Positions 1 to 12,400 of a DNA stretch of 64,000 bases are shown in pieces. Within the stretch, counting starts at the first letter, position 1. Each line of letters starts with the position of its first letter. Source of the stretch: Mixophyes australis (taxonomy: Eukaryota; Chordata; Amphibia; Anura; Limnodynastidae). Location of the stretch: the NCBI GenBank assembly GCA_036250195.1, contig JAVHZZ010000004.1, forward strand, positions 140,339,229 through 140,403,228. Reading direction: 5' to 3'. Below the pieces are notes generated by a model. That model did not search any database. It worked only from the letters and a program-made list of their open reading frames with translations, and was not told where the DNA came from. The position numbers and the translations under genes are program-made.

Positions 1-1930
1 TCCGTTCAGTTGGAGGACCTGCTTAGCAAGGTGTGGAATAGACCTGATAATAGTTATCAGGTCTTGCATTTTCCAATCTCTCTATCCTCTCCCTAGTGAG
101 GATATAGGAAACTGGGAGTCACTGCCTAAAGTGAATGCCCCCATAGCTCGCCTATCCAAAACCATCACTATTCCAATTGTGAACATTGCTATCTTGCGAG
201 AGGATTGCAAGCATAGGAAACTTGAGGCCACCTAGAAAACTATTTAAACAATGGTGGGGGGCTCTCTTAGACCCAGCTTAGCTCCAATGTGAGCCAGTAA
301 GGTGTGGAGAGATGGACGGAGCATTTTGCATAGAGTCTGGACTCTGACAGACCCAAATCAGATTTGCTTATCCTGTGGCGCATATCTGGGAGGCCACTGA
401 GTATCTTGGGCAACCTGCCATTCATATTGGGCTCATTGGGGGCTAGAATTTCAGCCTCCCCAGTTACAGGAAGTTGGGCCCTTTTGGCCTCAGACCTGGG
501 AGGCAGACACTTGAGTCCAAAAGTTTCTTGCATACAGTTTAATTCCATATTGGATAAAATAAATGCCCAGGCCACAGAGGGAAAGGGTTCTTTTTTTCCT
601 GTTAAAGCTCCTAGGCCGAAGAGTTCTAGTATTCACAAAGAACATGGTGGTGAATGGCACCCCTTCTCAGATTCAGAGGGGTGATGGTCATCCCATACCG
701 AGACGATCTTCTGATCAAGGCAAACCCCAGTTCTTGCTTCACTCCCATTTTCGGGAGCCAGCCCTAGGCTGGCTTACCTAAATTACCAGTGGGGTACAAA
801 GAGTGCCCTGACAAAGAGAGACTGACTTCCTCAGCAGACAGGTCCTTCATCCTGGGGAATAGTCTTTTCACCCGGACGTATTCCAGCAGCTGGTGGTCAG
901 GTGGTTTACACCAGACGTTTACATGATGACATCTCCTTTGAACCACAAGGTGTAGCTTTTCTGTTCCAGGACAATAAATAGAGAGACATGTCTGTTCTGT
1001 GGACCTTGTATCTGGTCTGTCTGTTCCTACTGGTAACGATGCTTCTACAGGTGCTAAAAAAGATAAAGCATTTATTGGTGATTCTCGGAGGACCAGGCTT
1101 GCCCGGAAGGTCTTTGCTAGACTTACGATGTCTGTGTACAGGGGGCTCGTTATGGTGCCTGCCTCTAAGACCAGAGGCCCCTCCCTCCACCAAAAGTCAT
1201 CATTCTTGGAGCATAGATATTATGATTCCAGCCTTAGTCTGGCATAAGTCTCCAAAGCAAGAGGGCTCTGTTTACACTTTGGACGTGATTGGATGTAAAC
1301 CTTGAGAACATATGTGCGTGGGGCTGAGAAAAGAACCAGAATGGTTGGCCTGTTGGTTCTCTGCAATGTCCACAAGAGACATCCTTAGCAGACCATTGTA
1401 TGGACAAATATTTTGGTAATTCGCCAGGCTTATATTGGTGTAGGGCAGCCTGTCTCTGAAAATGTGGAGGCCTCTAGATCGATGGGTGCCTCTTGGACGG
1501 AGCAGTGGCTTGATAGGGTGGCCTCCTGGTCTTCTCTGCATGCACCTTTACTTCTGCAGATTTAATCATTTTGCGTACAAAGATGCCAGTTTTGGACATC
1601 CCCAGTGTGCCATTGCACCCCCACCCCTATGAAGGATAGAGAAAATAGGATTTTCGTGTATTCTAGAAATCTGTTTCTCTGAATCCAGTGGGGGACGCTG
1701 GATACCCACTCTTTTTACACATTTTTGTACTTGTTCTTTTGGTTTTTCGCTGTCATCCTGGTTAGGATTCTTATTGTAGTGATATAACGTTGTTCTCTCC
1801 TCTCCCTTTTGTTACATACTCCTGGTTCTATCCTTTGGGGCTTTGTTAGGAAAATACTGATGATTCAGCCTATATTGTGTAGAGGGGAGAGGGGGTTCAG
1901 ATTTACCGATAAATTTAAAAGTGTCTAAAC

Positions 1931-2516
1931 CAGCGGTTCCCATAGTGTGCGCCGCGGCTCGCAGGGGTGCCACGGGAAAGTCAGGAAAAAACAAAACCTA
2001 AACTAACCAATCCGCACGGCGTCGGGACCCAGCAAACTCCTCTCTCACGCAGCTTGTCACTATAGCGACAAGCTGCGTGAGAGAGAGTGAGAATGCTGAG
2101 TCCCGGTGCCGCGCGGATTGGTGAGTTTATGTTTTGTTTTGTTTTCTTCTGGCTTTCCCGCGGCAGAGGGGACCGAGTGAGAAGGAGCATGCCAGAGGAG
2201 GGGGACAGCGTGACAGAGGCCAGAGGAGGGGGGACAGAGGCCAGAGGAGGGGGCAGAGTGAGAGGTAGCGTGACAGAGGGCAGAGGAGGGGGGCAGAGTG
2301 ACTGGATGCAGAGGGAGCAGTGTGTCTGGATGTAGAGGGGGCATTTTTGCATACAACTAAATGAGTATTTCTGTCCTGACCTAAATACTTATTAAATTTT
2401 TTTGACCCAACTACTTCTAAAATAGGACTGCTCAGTAATTTATTTTGGAGGGGTGCTTTGAAAAAATTATGGAGACTCTAAGGGTGCCACGAACTGCAAA
2501 AGTTTGGGAACCACTG
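1931..2516. mobile_element. hAT-type non-autonomous element 1 (586 bp)
   Basis: Bounded by imperfect terminal inverted repeats (CAGCGGTTCCCATAG at the left; right end complementary to CAGTGGTTCCCAAAC) and flanked by an exact 8-bp duplication gtctaaac at 1923-1930 and 2517-2524, the mark of hAT transposition. It has no transposase. It contains a long imperfect palindrome (about 1985-2150) and a purine-rich short tandem repeat (about 2190-2345). Its purine repeat gives accidental open frames on both strands. Confidence 0.88.
1985..2150. repeat. Long imperfect palindrome inside hAT element 1
   Basis: The two arms are complementary with few mismatches for roughly 75-80 bp each, centred on ctatag near 2060-2065. 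The inner 19-bp arm ctctctcacgcagcttgtc is perfectly repeated in reverse complement right after the centre. Outer parts (accaatccgc... and ...gcggattggt) still pair. Confidence 0.85.
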
Positions 2517-3375
2517 GTCTAAACTCCAGTCACCACCTAGTGTTTCATTGTCCCTTATCAGATTTATAGGAATGGATTTAACAGAAGTGCAAAAATACCA
2601 TTGTTGTGTAGTCCTATTTTACACAGGTGATAATGATTAGAAAGGTGCTCACACTTTAAGGGCACTTTCCTTAGTGCTCAAATAGTCTCCAGTAAATTTT
2701 AATAAGTTTATTAAATCTATAAAAGAATCGACAAGAAACCAGCAAAAATAGACCATATTATTGGGTACACTCACAATCTTAGCAGAGGTAACACATTCTT
2801 AAAAATGTAGTTAAAATGCTATTTGCTTTTGTGCGTTTTTTTTTCCCTCTTGTAGTCGGTGTCCTTCATTTCCTAACACATTTTGAACGTTTTGTAAGTC
2901 TTTGCTTATTTGACTGAAGATTGTTGCAAGATACTTCAAACCTTTACCTCAGTTTGACTGGTTCAACCTTCCTGGTAATGAGGTTCATAGGCCAAAATGA
3001 GAACTTGAATGAGAACAAATTATTTTTTTTTTGTCCTAAATTGGGTAATCATATAGTTTATAGATTTCTATGAAGAAAATTTGGTTACAGAGCAATGTCA
3101 AAACATTATTCTCACTAAATAAAGAGCACCATTTATTTTTTTTTACTTTATTTAAGCTGCACATTAAACTTAATTTTGAATGTTAGACACCATACATGCT
3201 GTTCTTTCCTTTTCTGATCCATTCGCACTGAAATATATCCATTTCTTGTCTTCAGTGGACGGAATTCAGGACCTTTCTCTGTCTTGACTGCATCTAAGGA
3301 CTGTTTGATTATAATAACTTTGGAATTATTTATGGAAGTTCATCATAAATATTTGAATGCATTGTCTTTTGATAG

Positions 3376-3489
3376 CAACATTCAGCAGTTTTGCTGCTAC
3401 TTCAAGGAACTGCCAGCAGTGGAGCTTCGAAATGGAAAAACTGCAGGCCGCCGAACTTACCATACAAGAAGTCAGGGGGAAGTAAATGT
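3376..3489 (+). CDS. USP3: USP3 coding exon (human-equivalent residues 178-216)
   Basis: The first USP3 exon in the window. The acceptor is ...ttttgatag at 3375 and the donor is gtgagt at 3490. It starts with the last base of a Ser codon and reads NIQQFCCYFKELPAVELRNG onward. It follows directly after the Cys-box exon, which is not present in 2600-3375. It ends two bases into a Val codon completed by the next exon. The human protein has Glu where this copy has Gln in the fourth codon. Very strong match. Confidence 0.95.
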
Positions 3490-6400
3490 GTGAGTTTTTT
3501 TAATGTAAAAATAACATGTATAATAACTTTTTTGCTCCTGTAGTTATTCGTATTACCCGTTTCATCTTTTGAGTTCACCTATTGTAATCATTGCAGTCTG
3601 ACTTCATTATATACAGGAATATGTTTGTCATCTTTTACCTAAACATTATGTGATATCTTGAGCAGTGGTCTACTGTGATTCAAAGTTTTGAGGACCTAAT
3701 CAAATTTGTAAAAAGGAGTTTTAAGTAAATGTAGTAGCTAGTCCTCTAAGAAGTCTTTAATACTTCTTGATCCAATAGATTCATCAAAGAATGGAACTAT
3801 GTGTATCATCAATTATATTTAATTGATCTAATGCAAGTTGTACAGACGGTGAAAGAAGATGTCTGGTTATATTTAGTGAAAAGTAAATATCTGCTTGGGT
3901 CTCCTTTACTATAACAAATAGTAATTCACTGCTTAAAAATATAAGGGTCAATTTGTACTAACTATTACTACTGTGTAAATATTCAGCAGTATCTGTTGCT
4001 TCCTCTCCTGATTGCCAGGGACACCCAAAGCCCACATTCTAGGCTATTGAATTGTGTTTTGCCCTCTCTGCCACAAGTCAGACAGTTATACAGTAAACAG
4101 CCAGCATATGACATAGTGGAATAGATAAGGCAGCAGGTGCATGGAGGGATGTGATGTAATTGTCACTGTGGAATAGTTACAGCAACACAAGTGCAAAATG
4201 ACCCTTATTTTAGCTACCTCATTACTTACTGTTTTGGTAGAGTGGATATGGTTTTAAATTGCTAATATTTAGAAACCATGATTACCTCTAGGGTAACCAC
4301 AGTCTGTGGCATGTCAGGCTGGGAAGCAGTCATTGTAATTGCAAAATCATGTATTTACATAGTTAAACATTCAAAATTAGGGATAGTCCCCAAAAAAAGC
4401 AAATGATTAACCTATTGGTTACATCTAGTTGCTTATAATGGATAACATGGGAATGTTTGTGTTTTGTAGGTCATTGGTTGAGGAGTTCAGAAAGACATTG
4501 TGTGCATTGTGGCAGGGCAACCAAGCTGCATTCAGTCCAGAATCCTTATTCTACGTGGTATGGAAAATAATGCCTAACTTCAGGTAATTACTTGATCAAA
4601 GAGGACTAACCCGAAGCTGAAAAACTTTGTTTAAAAGAATGTACAATGTAGCAAAATGTCTAATAAATGTACTATATATGCAATCGATTTATAAATATCA
4701 AACACTTGCAAAACTGTTGTTGGACATAAATTTGAGGCAGAACAGCAGTTAATCAGTGTTCAGACCATTTATTAGCTGTTATTTGTATAGTGCCCACATA
4801 TTACACAGATGGCAGCCCTGTTGGGTAACTTATTCACCCCCCCCCCTTCCCCCTGTTTTAATCCAAAGTATATATGGTCAGGTGGCACCCCTTCACTAGG
4901 GCTAATGCCAATAGGGACTTGAGATTTGTTGGGGTTTGTCCTGTGGACTGAAGGCTCCATTGTTCAGGGCCTGTGGGAAAGAACATTACTGCTGCTTGTG
5001 GGGGTCCCTCCTTGGTGAGCTTCCTTTTAGGAGGAAGCCCATCAAAAGATCGTTCACTAGAGGAACTGCAGCCGAGTAGCTGCTGCTACAAGACTGTTGG
5101 CTGTGTCTGAGGCTGTTTTAGAAAGAAAAGTGTTGGCTCTCCTGCTTCTGTGCTGAAGCTCCTCTCTTAAATTTTTTTTGTAAGGGCTTCTGCTGCTGTA
5201 TGGAAGCCTGGAGGGCTAATCACTGTATACTCAAATTATTCCTGTTTTGTAAAATTCCTGTATTTTTTGTACAGGAGATTTAAATGTCTCTTTATCCTCT
5301 AATACTTTCATCTTATGTCTGAGGGAGTTTTTTTTTTCTTAAGGGATCACCAGAATTTAGATATTCTAGGTCTTATTCGTTCACTGTCTGTTTTAGTTGC
5401 TCTGTGCTTTTTTAAATTCCAAAATGGGTGGCCAGGTCTGGATGCCTTTTGTGTGGCTTGCGTACACAGGGGCACACTTGTTTGGGCGAGATCTCTGGCT
5501 CAGTCCATTGCTGAGTTGACAAACTTGCTGTGCCTCCTAGAGAGGCAGCATGGGCTAAGATGCTGGAAAGGTCTGTTTTAGTATTGTCATAGGCGTTTTC
5601 TTCTTTGGAGAAACTCTTTGAGGGTTTCAAGGTTCAGAAACCGCATAAACACAAGCAGTTTTCTCAGGTTCTCTTAGTTGAGAATTCAAATTCAGAATTC
5701 TCTTCGCAGAAAGATGTGGGCTTCTGGGTGACCCCCATTTGATTCAAGGGTGAATCCTTTTGGAGCTTAGTGCGTTGACAAACTGGTTATGGCAGTTCCT
5801 CAGGCTTTGATCATGTTAAATGTGGATGATTCTCATCTTTTTTCTTATCTGAGCTCCTGGGGGAGGCATGGGCTAAGCCGAATTAGAACTTTCTTATTCC
5901 ACAGAAGTTCCCTTTCCCTATCCCTTACCTGCAGAGGACATAGCTATGAAGGAACAGCCAGCAAAGATGGATACTCCATTGGCTCACCTTTCTAAATCTA
6001 CCACTCTTCCCATTCCTGGGCCAACATGGGATGGAACAGACAGTAAATGTGAAACAGTTTTAAAGTCCATCTATATGGGTGCAGGTGCAGCACTCAGGCC
6101 TTCACTAGCATTGAAAGGGGTTTCCAAGACCATAGGAAATGAAAAGTTTTTGGAGGGATTACAGTCTGACCAGCTAAGGGTAAATTTGCTCCTTTTGCCA
6201 GAGCATATCGGAGACGCGTCTGAATACCTGCATGATGTGGCTCTGGATGTATCCCCTACTAGCTCTATGATCTCTGCCTTGACTGTACCTGCCAGGCAAG
6301 CACTTTGGCTACAGTCTTGGAACGCAGATATTGAGTCCAAGAAGTCTTTGGAAGCCCTCCCGTTTAAAGTTTCTGTACTTTTCTTTTGGACCCAAGCTTG

Positions 6401-9400
6401 CCCGAATCTTCTTTCGAGCTACTGGAGGAAAGAGATCTTTTTCTCCCGGTCGTCCCATTCAAGTGTAAGAGACCGACATCTCATGCTTCCTTTTGACCAA
6501 AACTCTCTTCTTCCAGGGGACAGCCTTTTTCCACATGTGGGGGACAGCAGACTGGAAACCAGGAAGGGGCTGCTAAAAGCCTGTGTCCTGAGCCCTCTGA
6601 GAAACAGACTGCCTGATGGGTTTTATCCCTACCCAGCTTAGGCTGTGGCAGAAACCTGTATCTTTTGTTATTCCAGGATGCATGGAAGCCGCCTCTTTAG
6701 ACCTGTGGGTAACAGGCATTATGGAAAGAGGTTACATCCTGGACCTTCAGAGGCCTCTGCCACAGATATTTTTTTTTTCCACCAGCCTTCTCAAGGAAAA
6801 GGCAAAGGGGCTGACTCTTGACAAAGCTATGACCTTTCATTTCATCAGCAGTGATCATCCAGTCTTAGAACAAGAGAAGACTTCAAAGTTTTACTAAAAC
6901 CTCCTCCTAGACCGAAAGCCAGACGAGTCATATAGACCCTTCTTGAACACCAAGCTTCGAGTGGACAGGTTCAAGATGGAGTTTCTCAGATCCATCACCA
7001 ACCAAGGCTCTCTCTTTCAGTTTAGGGTCTTGCCACTGTGCCACTAGTCTTCACAAAGGTCATGATAGTTATGGCTGCCCTGTGGAGATTTCAGGGAATC
7101 CCCATTGTGCTTTATCTGGACGATCTGCTTCTCAAGAACCCTTGCTGCAGGATTCAGGACAGCCTATTTATTGGAATTGCACAGGTTGATTTTGGATGAT
7201 CATAAATTTAACCTGGTTTCAATCGGGTGATTGTGTTTCTGGACCTAATCTTTAATGGTACAGAGCGTCTTCCTTTTCGAAACTTTCCAGATGTTTGTGA
7301 GAAGAAAGAGTTCTGGCCCTCAGTCCATCAATTCTTCTCTGCATGAAGTTGGTGGGAATGATGGTCTCCACCTGCAAAGCGATTTAGTATGTTAAGTTTC
7401 ACTCTCGGATGTTTCAGCTTGATATCTTCAGAAAATGGTTGAGGTCTTCTCATCTCAGAGTCCCCTTAGACGCACCTGTCTTGCAGGTGGTGGTCGCCAG
7501 TCTTCAGTTATGAGGATATTCAAGTAATGGGGGATTCAATTGCACAATCACTTGCAGGGTCTGTCGTCCAGGTACAAAGCGATACTCTCTATCAACGTTC
7601 TGGAGCTTAGAGTGGTGATGAACGGTCTGACAGGGGCCCAGTCGGTAGTGAAGGTAAGGTCATCTGATGACGTTCTAATCATGGAGGCAAGTTCAGGAAG
7701 ATCTTCTGTGGCAAGGTCCATTCCTACGTTTGTCACCTGGCTTTAATGGCATGGCTGTTAAAGACAAGATCTTGAGAGCCAAAGGTGGATGGGTGTGTGT
7801 GTCTATCTGTCGTATTTTAGGAGCTGTCGTTCTATACTACTATAAAAATACATATATACAACTTGAGGGTACAATCGTAGTGTATTTTAGCGCCTAGGCA
7901 TTTTTCTGTGTGTTGGTAAATTTTCCAAGCTTCCTGATAAGCTTGCAGCCTGACTGGATTCCTCCCCCCTTTTGTTGCTGCGGGTGTGGGGGGTGGTACC
8001 TACAGTTGTTCAGAGACCAATACGGTGCATCCTCCTAGGATCGGTGGGTTTTGGGGATCATACATTATCAATTTCCTAGGTTGTGCCCCCCCCCTCTCTC
8101 CCCCATCGCTTCTTTGCCATTACTCTTCCACATTATGCCATAAAAAGATCACAGATGGTACAATCAGTCGATTCGCTTCTTTCAGTAGGTGTCATCTGCT
8201 GGGTTTCAGTGGGGAAAAGGGTCCGTGAGCTTTACTCCAAATTCTTCCTGTTCCCTAAGCCAGACGGATCGTTTCATACTATCCTCAATCTCAAGGCTCT
8301 CAACCTACACCTTCGGGTGGATGAGTTCCAATGTAATCACTAAGTTCGGTAATAAACTGGTTGGAGCCAGACGAGTTCCTGGCCTTCAAACCCCCTTACG
8401 TCCTGCCCACAGCACTTTGGAACCTGTATTTGGTCCTTGAAGTGCTTCAATGGCCTCCCTTTGAATGGTTGGGTTCTACTGAGCTAGGGTTCCTGATGTT
8501 GAAGGTGATGTTTCAACTGGCCATAGCTTCTGTGTGACTGGTATTGGTGCTTGGGGCTCTTTCCTGATGTTCCCCTTATCTCCTCTCCCACGATGACAGG
8601 GCTGTGTTACATACGGTTCCCTAATTTAGGGTTTCCACCTGAATCGGGAGATTGTGGTCCTGGTTTTTCAGGAGGCGGTTGCCTCTTCAGGTTACAGTTT
8701 CCCTGGTTCCCTGGATGTGGTTCGTACTCCAGATTTATGTGGAGTGGATGTACACCATCCGGTGCAGCCCACACACTCTGTGGGAGCTTTTTGCGCTGCG
8801 TGTAACAGGGCCTGGGCAGACCAGCTCTGCTGGGTGGCCACCTGGTCCTCTGTCCACACCTACAAGATTTTATTGCGTCAATATTTTTGCGTTACGGACT
8901 CCAGTTTTGGCCGCAGTGTTTTGTGTGCCGGGCTGTCAGTGGTCCCTTCCTTAGGGGACTGCTTAAGAACGTCTCCATGGTAAGTGTCCCTCAGATTGAA
9001 TGAAAGAGAAAAGAGAATTTTTATACTTTTGATAAATCTATTTCTCTGATTCCATCTAAGGAACACTGCGTTCCCTCCCTTCTGCTGGTTTAGTGTGTTT
9101 TGTTCCCCTTTCTTAGGTCTTTATAATTACACTGAGGAGTTACAGGGGGGTTGCAGTGGGGAGGAGTTCTGTCAATAAATTACATTAAAGAATTAACTAG
9201 TTAAGTGCCAACTCCATGGTCCCTTGATAAAACCCATGTTAACAGTGTCCCCAGATGCAATCAGAGAAACTGATTTATCAGCTGCCATATTATAGAAATG
9301 TTTTAACCTTTGCTTGGCCCCTAAACTTTTATGCTGGCTACTAGCCTAAAATATTTGTTGAGTTGTTATATAAAATATTTACTTGGCCTGAATCTATTCC

Positions 9401-12400
9401 ACTTGGTTTAAAATGTTACCAGTTTATTGGTATTGAACAACATTCATTTTATAATAAAATTTGATTTCTCAGTAACAGATAGCATGAAACCTAATTGTTG
9501 CATGTTCCATATAATTCAGCAAACTATCAGCTTAGATCAACCAGAGTGGTATGCGCACCATCCACTGCAAATGGCACATTTTGACTGACATTTTTATTTG
9601 TGCTTGCATGCAGTTATTAAAATGCTACAGTTATATTTTTGACATTTGCACATCAAGAGCTTTATTTTAAACACTTCATTTGTAGAAGTGTGCATATATT
9701 TATTATTTTGTCCCCATTTTTTTTTATTCAAGATGTCTACTTATCTGAAACCTATTTTTTTATTCAGGGGTTACCAGCAGCAAGATGCACATGAGTTCAT
9801 GCGCTATTTGTTGGACCACTTGCATCTAGAACTTCAGGGAGACTCCAATGGATCAAGTCATTCTGTCATGTCACAGGCAAATACCAGCCGGTCCTCAAGC
9901 AGCAAGTGTTGTATGTAAGTGACTTCTACACAGTTATGAAACAAAGTCGGTAACCCATAACTGCTGTCCTCTTCCCAACCACTACAAGTCTATATGGGTC
10001 CTGCCAGAATTCACCATACTCTGACAGTACTTATAAAAGCTGTCTAGCTAGCTTTTTCATTGAGAGCACCTGGTTTCTGTGCTATGCCTATGAACGTCGT
10101 CTTTGAGCAGGCTGTCTCTATTAGGGTACCAGGTGCGATCCATGGCTGTCTGGACTCTCAGTGGTGTAGGGCTCCCTGAACTCATCGTGGTTGTAGTATC
10201 TGGTTATTTAATGGATATATGAACATAATTCTTTAAAGAGTGAAAGGTCATTAATCAAAAAATGATCCCACCCTTAATTGCCTTTGTTTTAGCCTAACTG
10301 TGGTGGTCAAACCCTTTGGTGGATGTAATTCATTTGCAGACATCTTGCTTCATCATGTATTAAATAAATTGTAATTTTTGAATTTCTTTGGACACTCACA
10401 TGTCTATGTTCCTAGATATAGTCTGATTTAGCCATTTATTTTATTTACTGGCACAGTATCTACCTAGGATTGTTTCGTTGGCATCCTAACATTCTGGTAG
10501 CTACCCATCATCTACCACATAACCCACGGTGACTTTTCTTTTCTATTGCAACCACATTCAGCTCTCATTACATTTTGGAACAAACCAAAGATATCTGTCT
10601 CCTGACCATATTCACATTTTGTTATGTCCTCATCAGCTATTTATATAGCGCTACTAATTCCGCAGCGCTGTACAGAGAACTCACTCACATCAGTCCCTGC
10701 CCCATTGGAGCTTAGTCTAAATTCCCTAACATACACACACATAGACAGAGAGAGACTACGGTCAATTTGATAGCAGCCAATTAACCTACTAATGTTTTTG
10801 GAATGTGGGAGGAAATCGGAGCACCCGGAGAAAACCCACTCAAACACGGGGAGAATATACAAACTCCACACAGATGGTCGGGAATCAAACTCATGACACC
10901 AGTGCTGTGAGGCAGAGGTGCTAGCCACTAAGCCACCGTGCTGCCCGTATATCACAGAGGAGTCTTTTGTAATGAGGATTAATTACTATATACATTATAG
11001 AGCAATCATGATTGGTGTGTGAAGTCAGCTAGGTTGATTCATGATGACTTAAGCCTGTTTGTATGTTACAGTAATGGAGCAAGCACAGTGGTGACCTCTG
11101 TCTTTGGAGGTATTCTACAGAATGAAGTTAACTGCTTAATTTGTGGAACTGAATCCAGGAAGTTTGACCCATTTCTAGGTAGGTTTTTGTTGCATATTAA
11201 CAGTACACACAATTACTTTGCCAGTTATGTTTCCTGTAAGCCCTAATATAATTAACCACTGAGCATCTAGACCTTCAAAGAAATTCAACAGGACTAATTC
11301 ATGTTTCAAAACAGGGATAAAAACAAAAAATATATTCCCAGCTCAACAAACTAAATGCATTGCAAACGGCTTAATCCACTTGCAAAAAGCAATACCTTTG
11401 CTGATGTTTCATCTATTGCAGGCATAGCAGACTGAAATGTCACTGAATATCAAATCGGGCAGGTAAAACCCAGTGGGAGCTGCATAATTTAAGGGTAACC
11501 AAAACTGTCATTACTTTTTTATTTTTATTTTTTTTAACTTTAAATATAGGCTTTTTATGACTGTAACTGTATTTTTTTTAATTGTTTCAATCTGATACAT
11601 TTTCAAGCCCATTTTAAATGAAACCAGCAGAAATCTTTGTGAACTGCTACCACAGCTTTTATGTAATATACTACTGGGCCCATGCATTCTATGTTGCAAG
11701 TTATAAGGTGAAGCTCATCATAGCTTCTCACCCTCACTATGCTTATGCCATTCGCTTGTGGCAGTGTTTGGTGAAGCTTTGGATGCTGCAAATTAATTCC
11801 TGGACTCTGCATGTGGGAGGGCATTTGCAAGGGTCTTTGCCCAAGTTCACGTGGCATTATAGTTAACTGTCCTGTATACAGTAGCAGGTAATATAAGACA
11901 GATTAATATGTTGTAAACTGCATTTAACTGAAAGTCTTTGGAGGTAGGCAAACCAAGCCAATTACTTGCCTGGCCTGCTGGACTTAAATACCCTAGGAAC
12001 TTAGAGTAAAAAGCTACTTACAATTCAATTACTTACAAGGAAGACTAAAACATTATTTATATGTGATCTGATTCTTTTAAGTGTGCCTGTTATCATGAGT
12101 AATAGTGAATTTCATGTTTTGGGCTCAGTTTTTTCAACATTCATTATAAATGAGAATTCTTGTTTAACATACTATTGAAGAACTGTATATGTATGATTAA
12201 TTGCAGACTGATTCTATCCCTCCTAAAAACATATGTATCATGTGATGTCTTAGCAAGTTGCTTTCTCATGAAAATAAGTTCAATTATAAATAAAGCCAAT
12301 GTTGTTTAATTATGGAGGAGATTTCTGTCCTATTAGATTTTTAATCTATACATTCATTCTGCTGCTGGGAAAATATTTTTGTGATATAGCCTGGATGCTA

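Larger units (their letters stand above)
1..2610 (+). mobile_element. DIRS-like retrotransposon remnant A (broken, cut by window start)
   Basis: Degenerate DIRS copy on the plus strand. Gag-like text runs from 1 to about 660. An RT scrap with Tyr-Arg-Asp-Asp-Leu-Leu lies near 690-720. An RNase H tail (AYLNYQWGTKS, then DFLSRQ) lies at about 775-930. Recombinase-end sequence (YKDASFGHP) lies near 1575-1605. An internal complementary-region motif (ctgtttctctgaatccagtg) lies near 1670-1690. The terminal motif ggatttaacagaagtgcaaaaatac is at about 2573-2600 and matches the ends of the other DIRS copies here. Frames are broken by many stops and deletions. A hAT element (1931-2516) split its 3' end. 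Confidence 0.65.
2605..4960 (+). other. USP3 intron sequence around two exons, no further gene
   Basis: Outside the exons 3376-3489 and 4470-4583 this is AT-rich intron. I searched 2605-3375 for the preceding Cys-box exon and did not find it. At 4763-4800 a stretch like the tail of the L2/SINE repeats (tatttgtatagtgcccacat) occurs, followed by a C run at 4837-4846. Confidence 0.6.

Noticed and set aside
2087..2335. Gly/Arg-rich open frame of 82 codons
   Set aside because: Made by the purine-rich tandem repeat inside hAT element 1.
10881..10935. tRNA-gene-like boxes A and B
   Set aside because: No cloverleaf or anticodon arm follows; both occurrences are in the same repeat with an L2-like tail, so they are SINE promoters.
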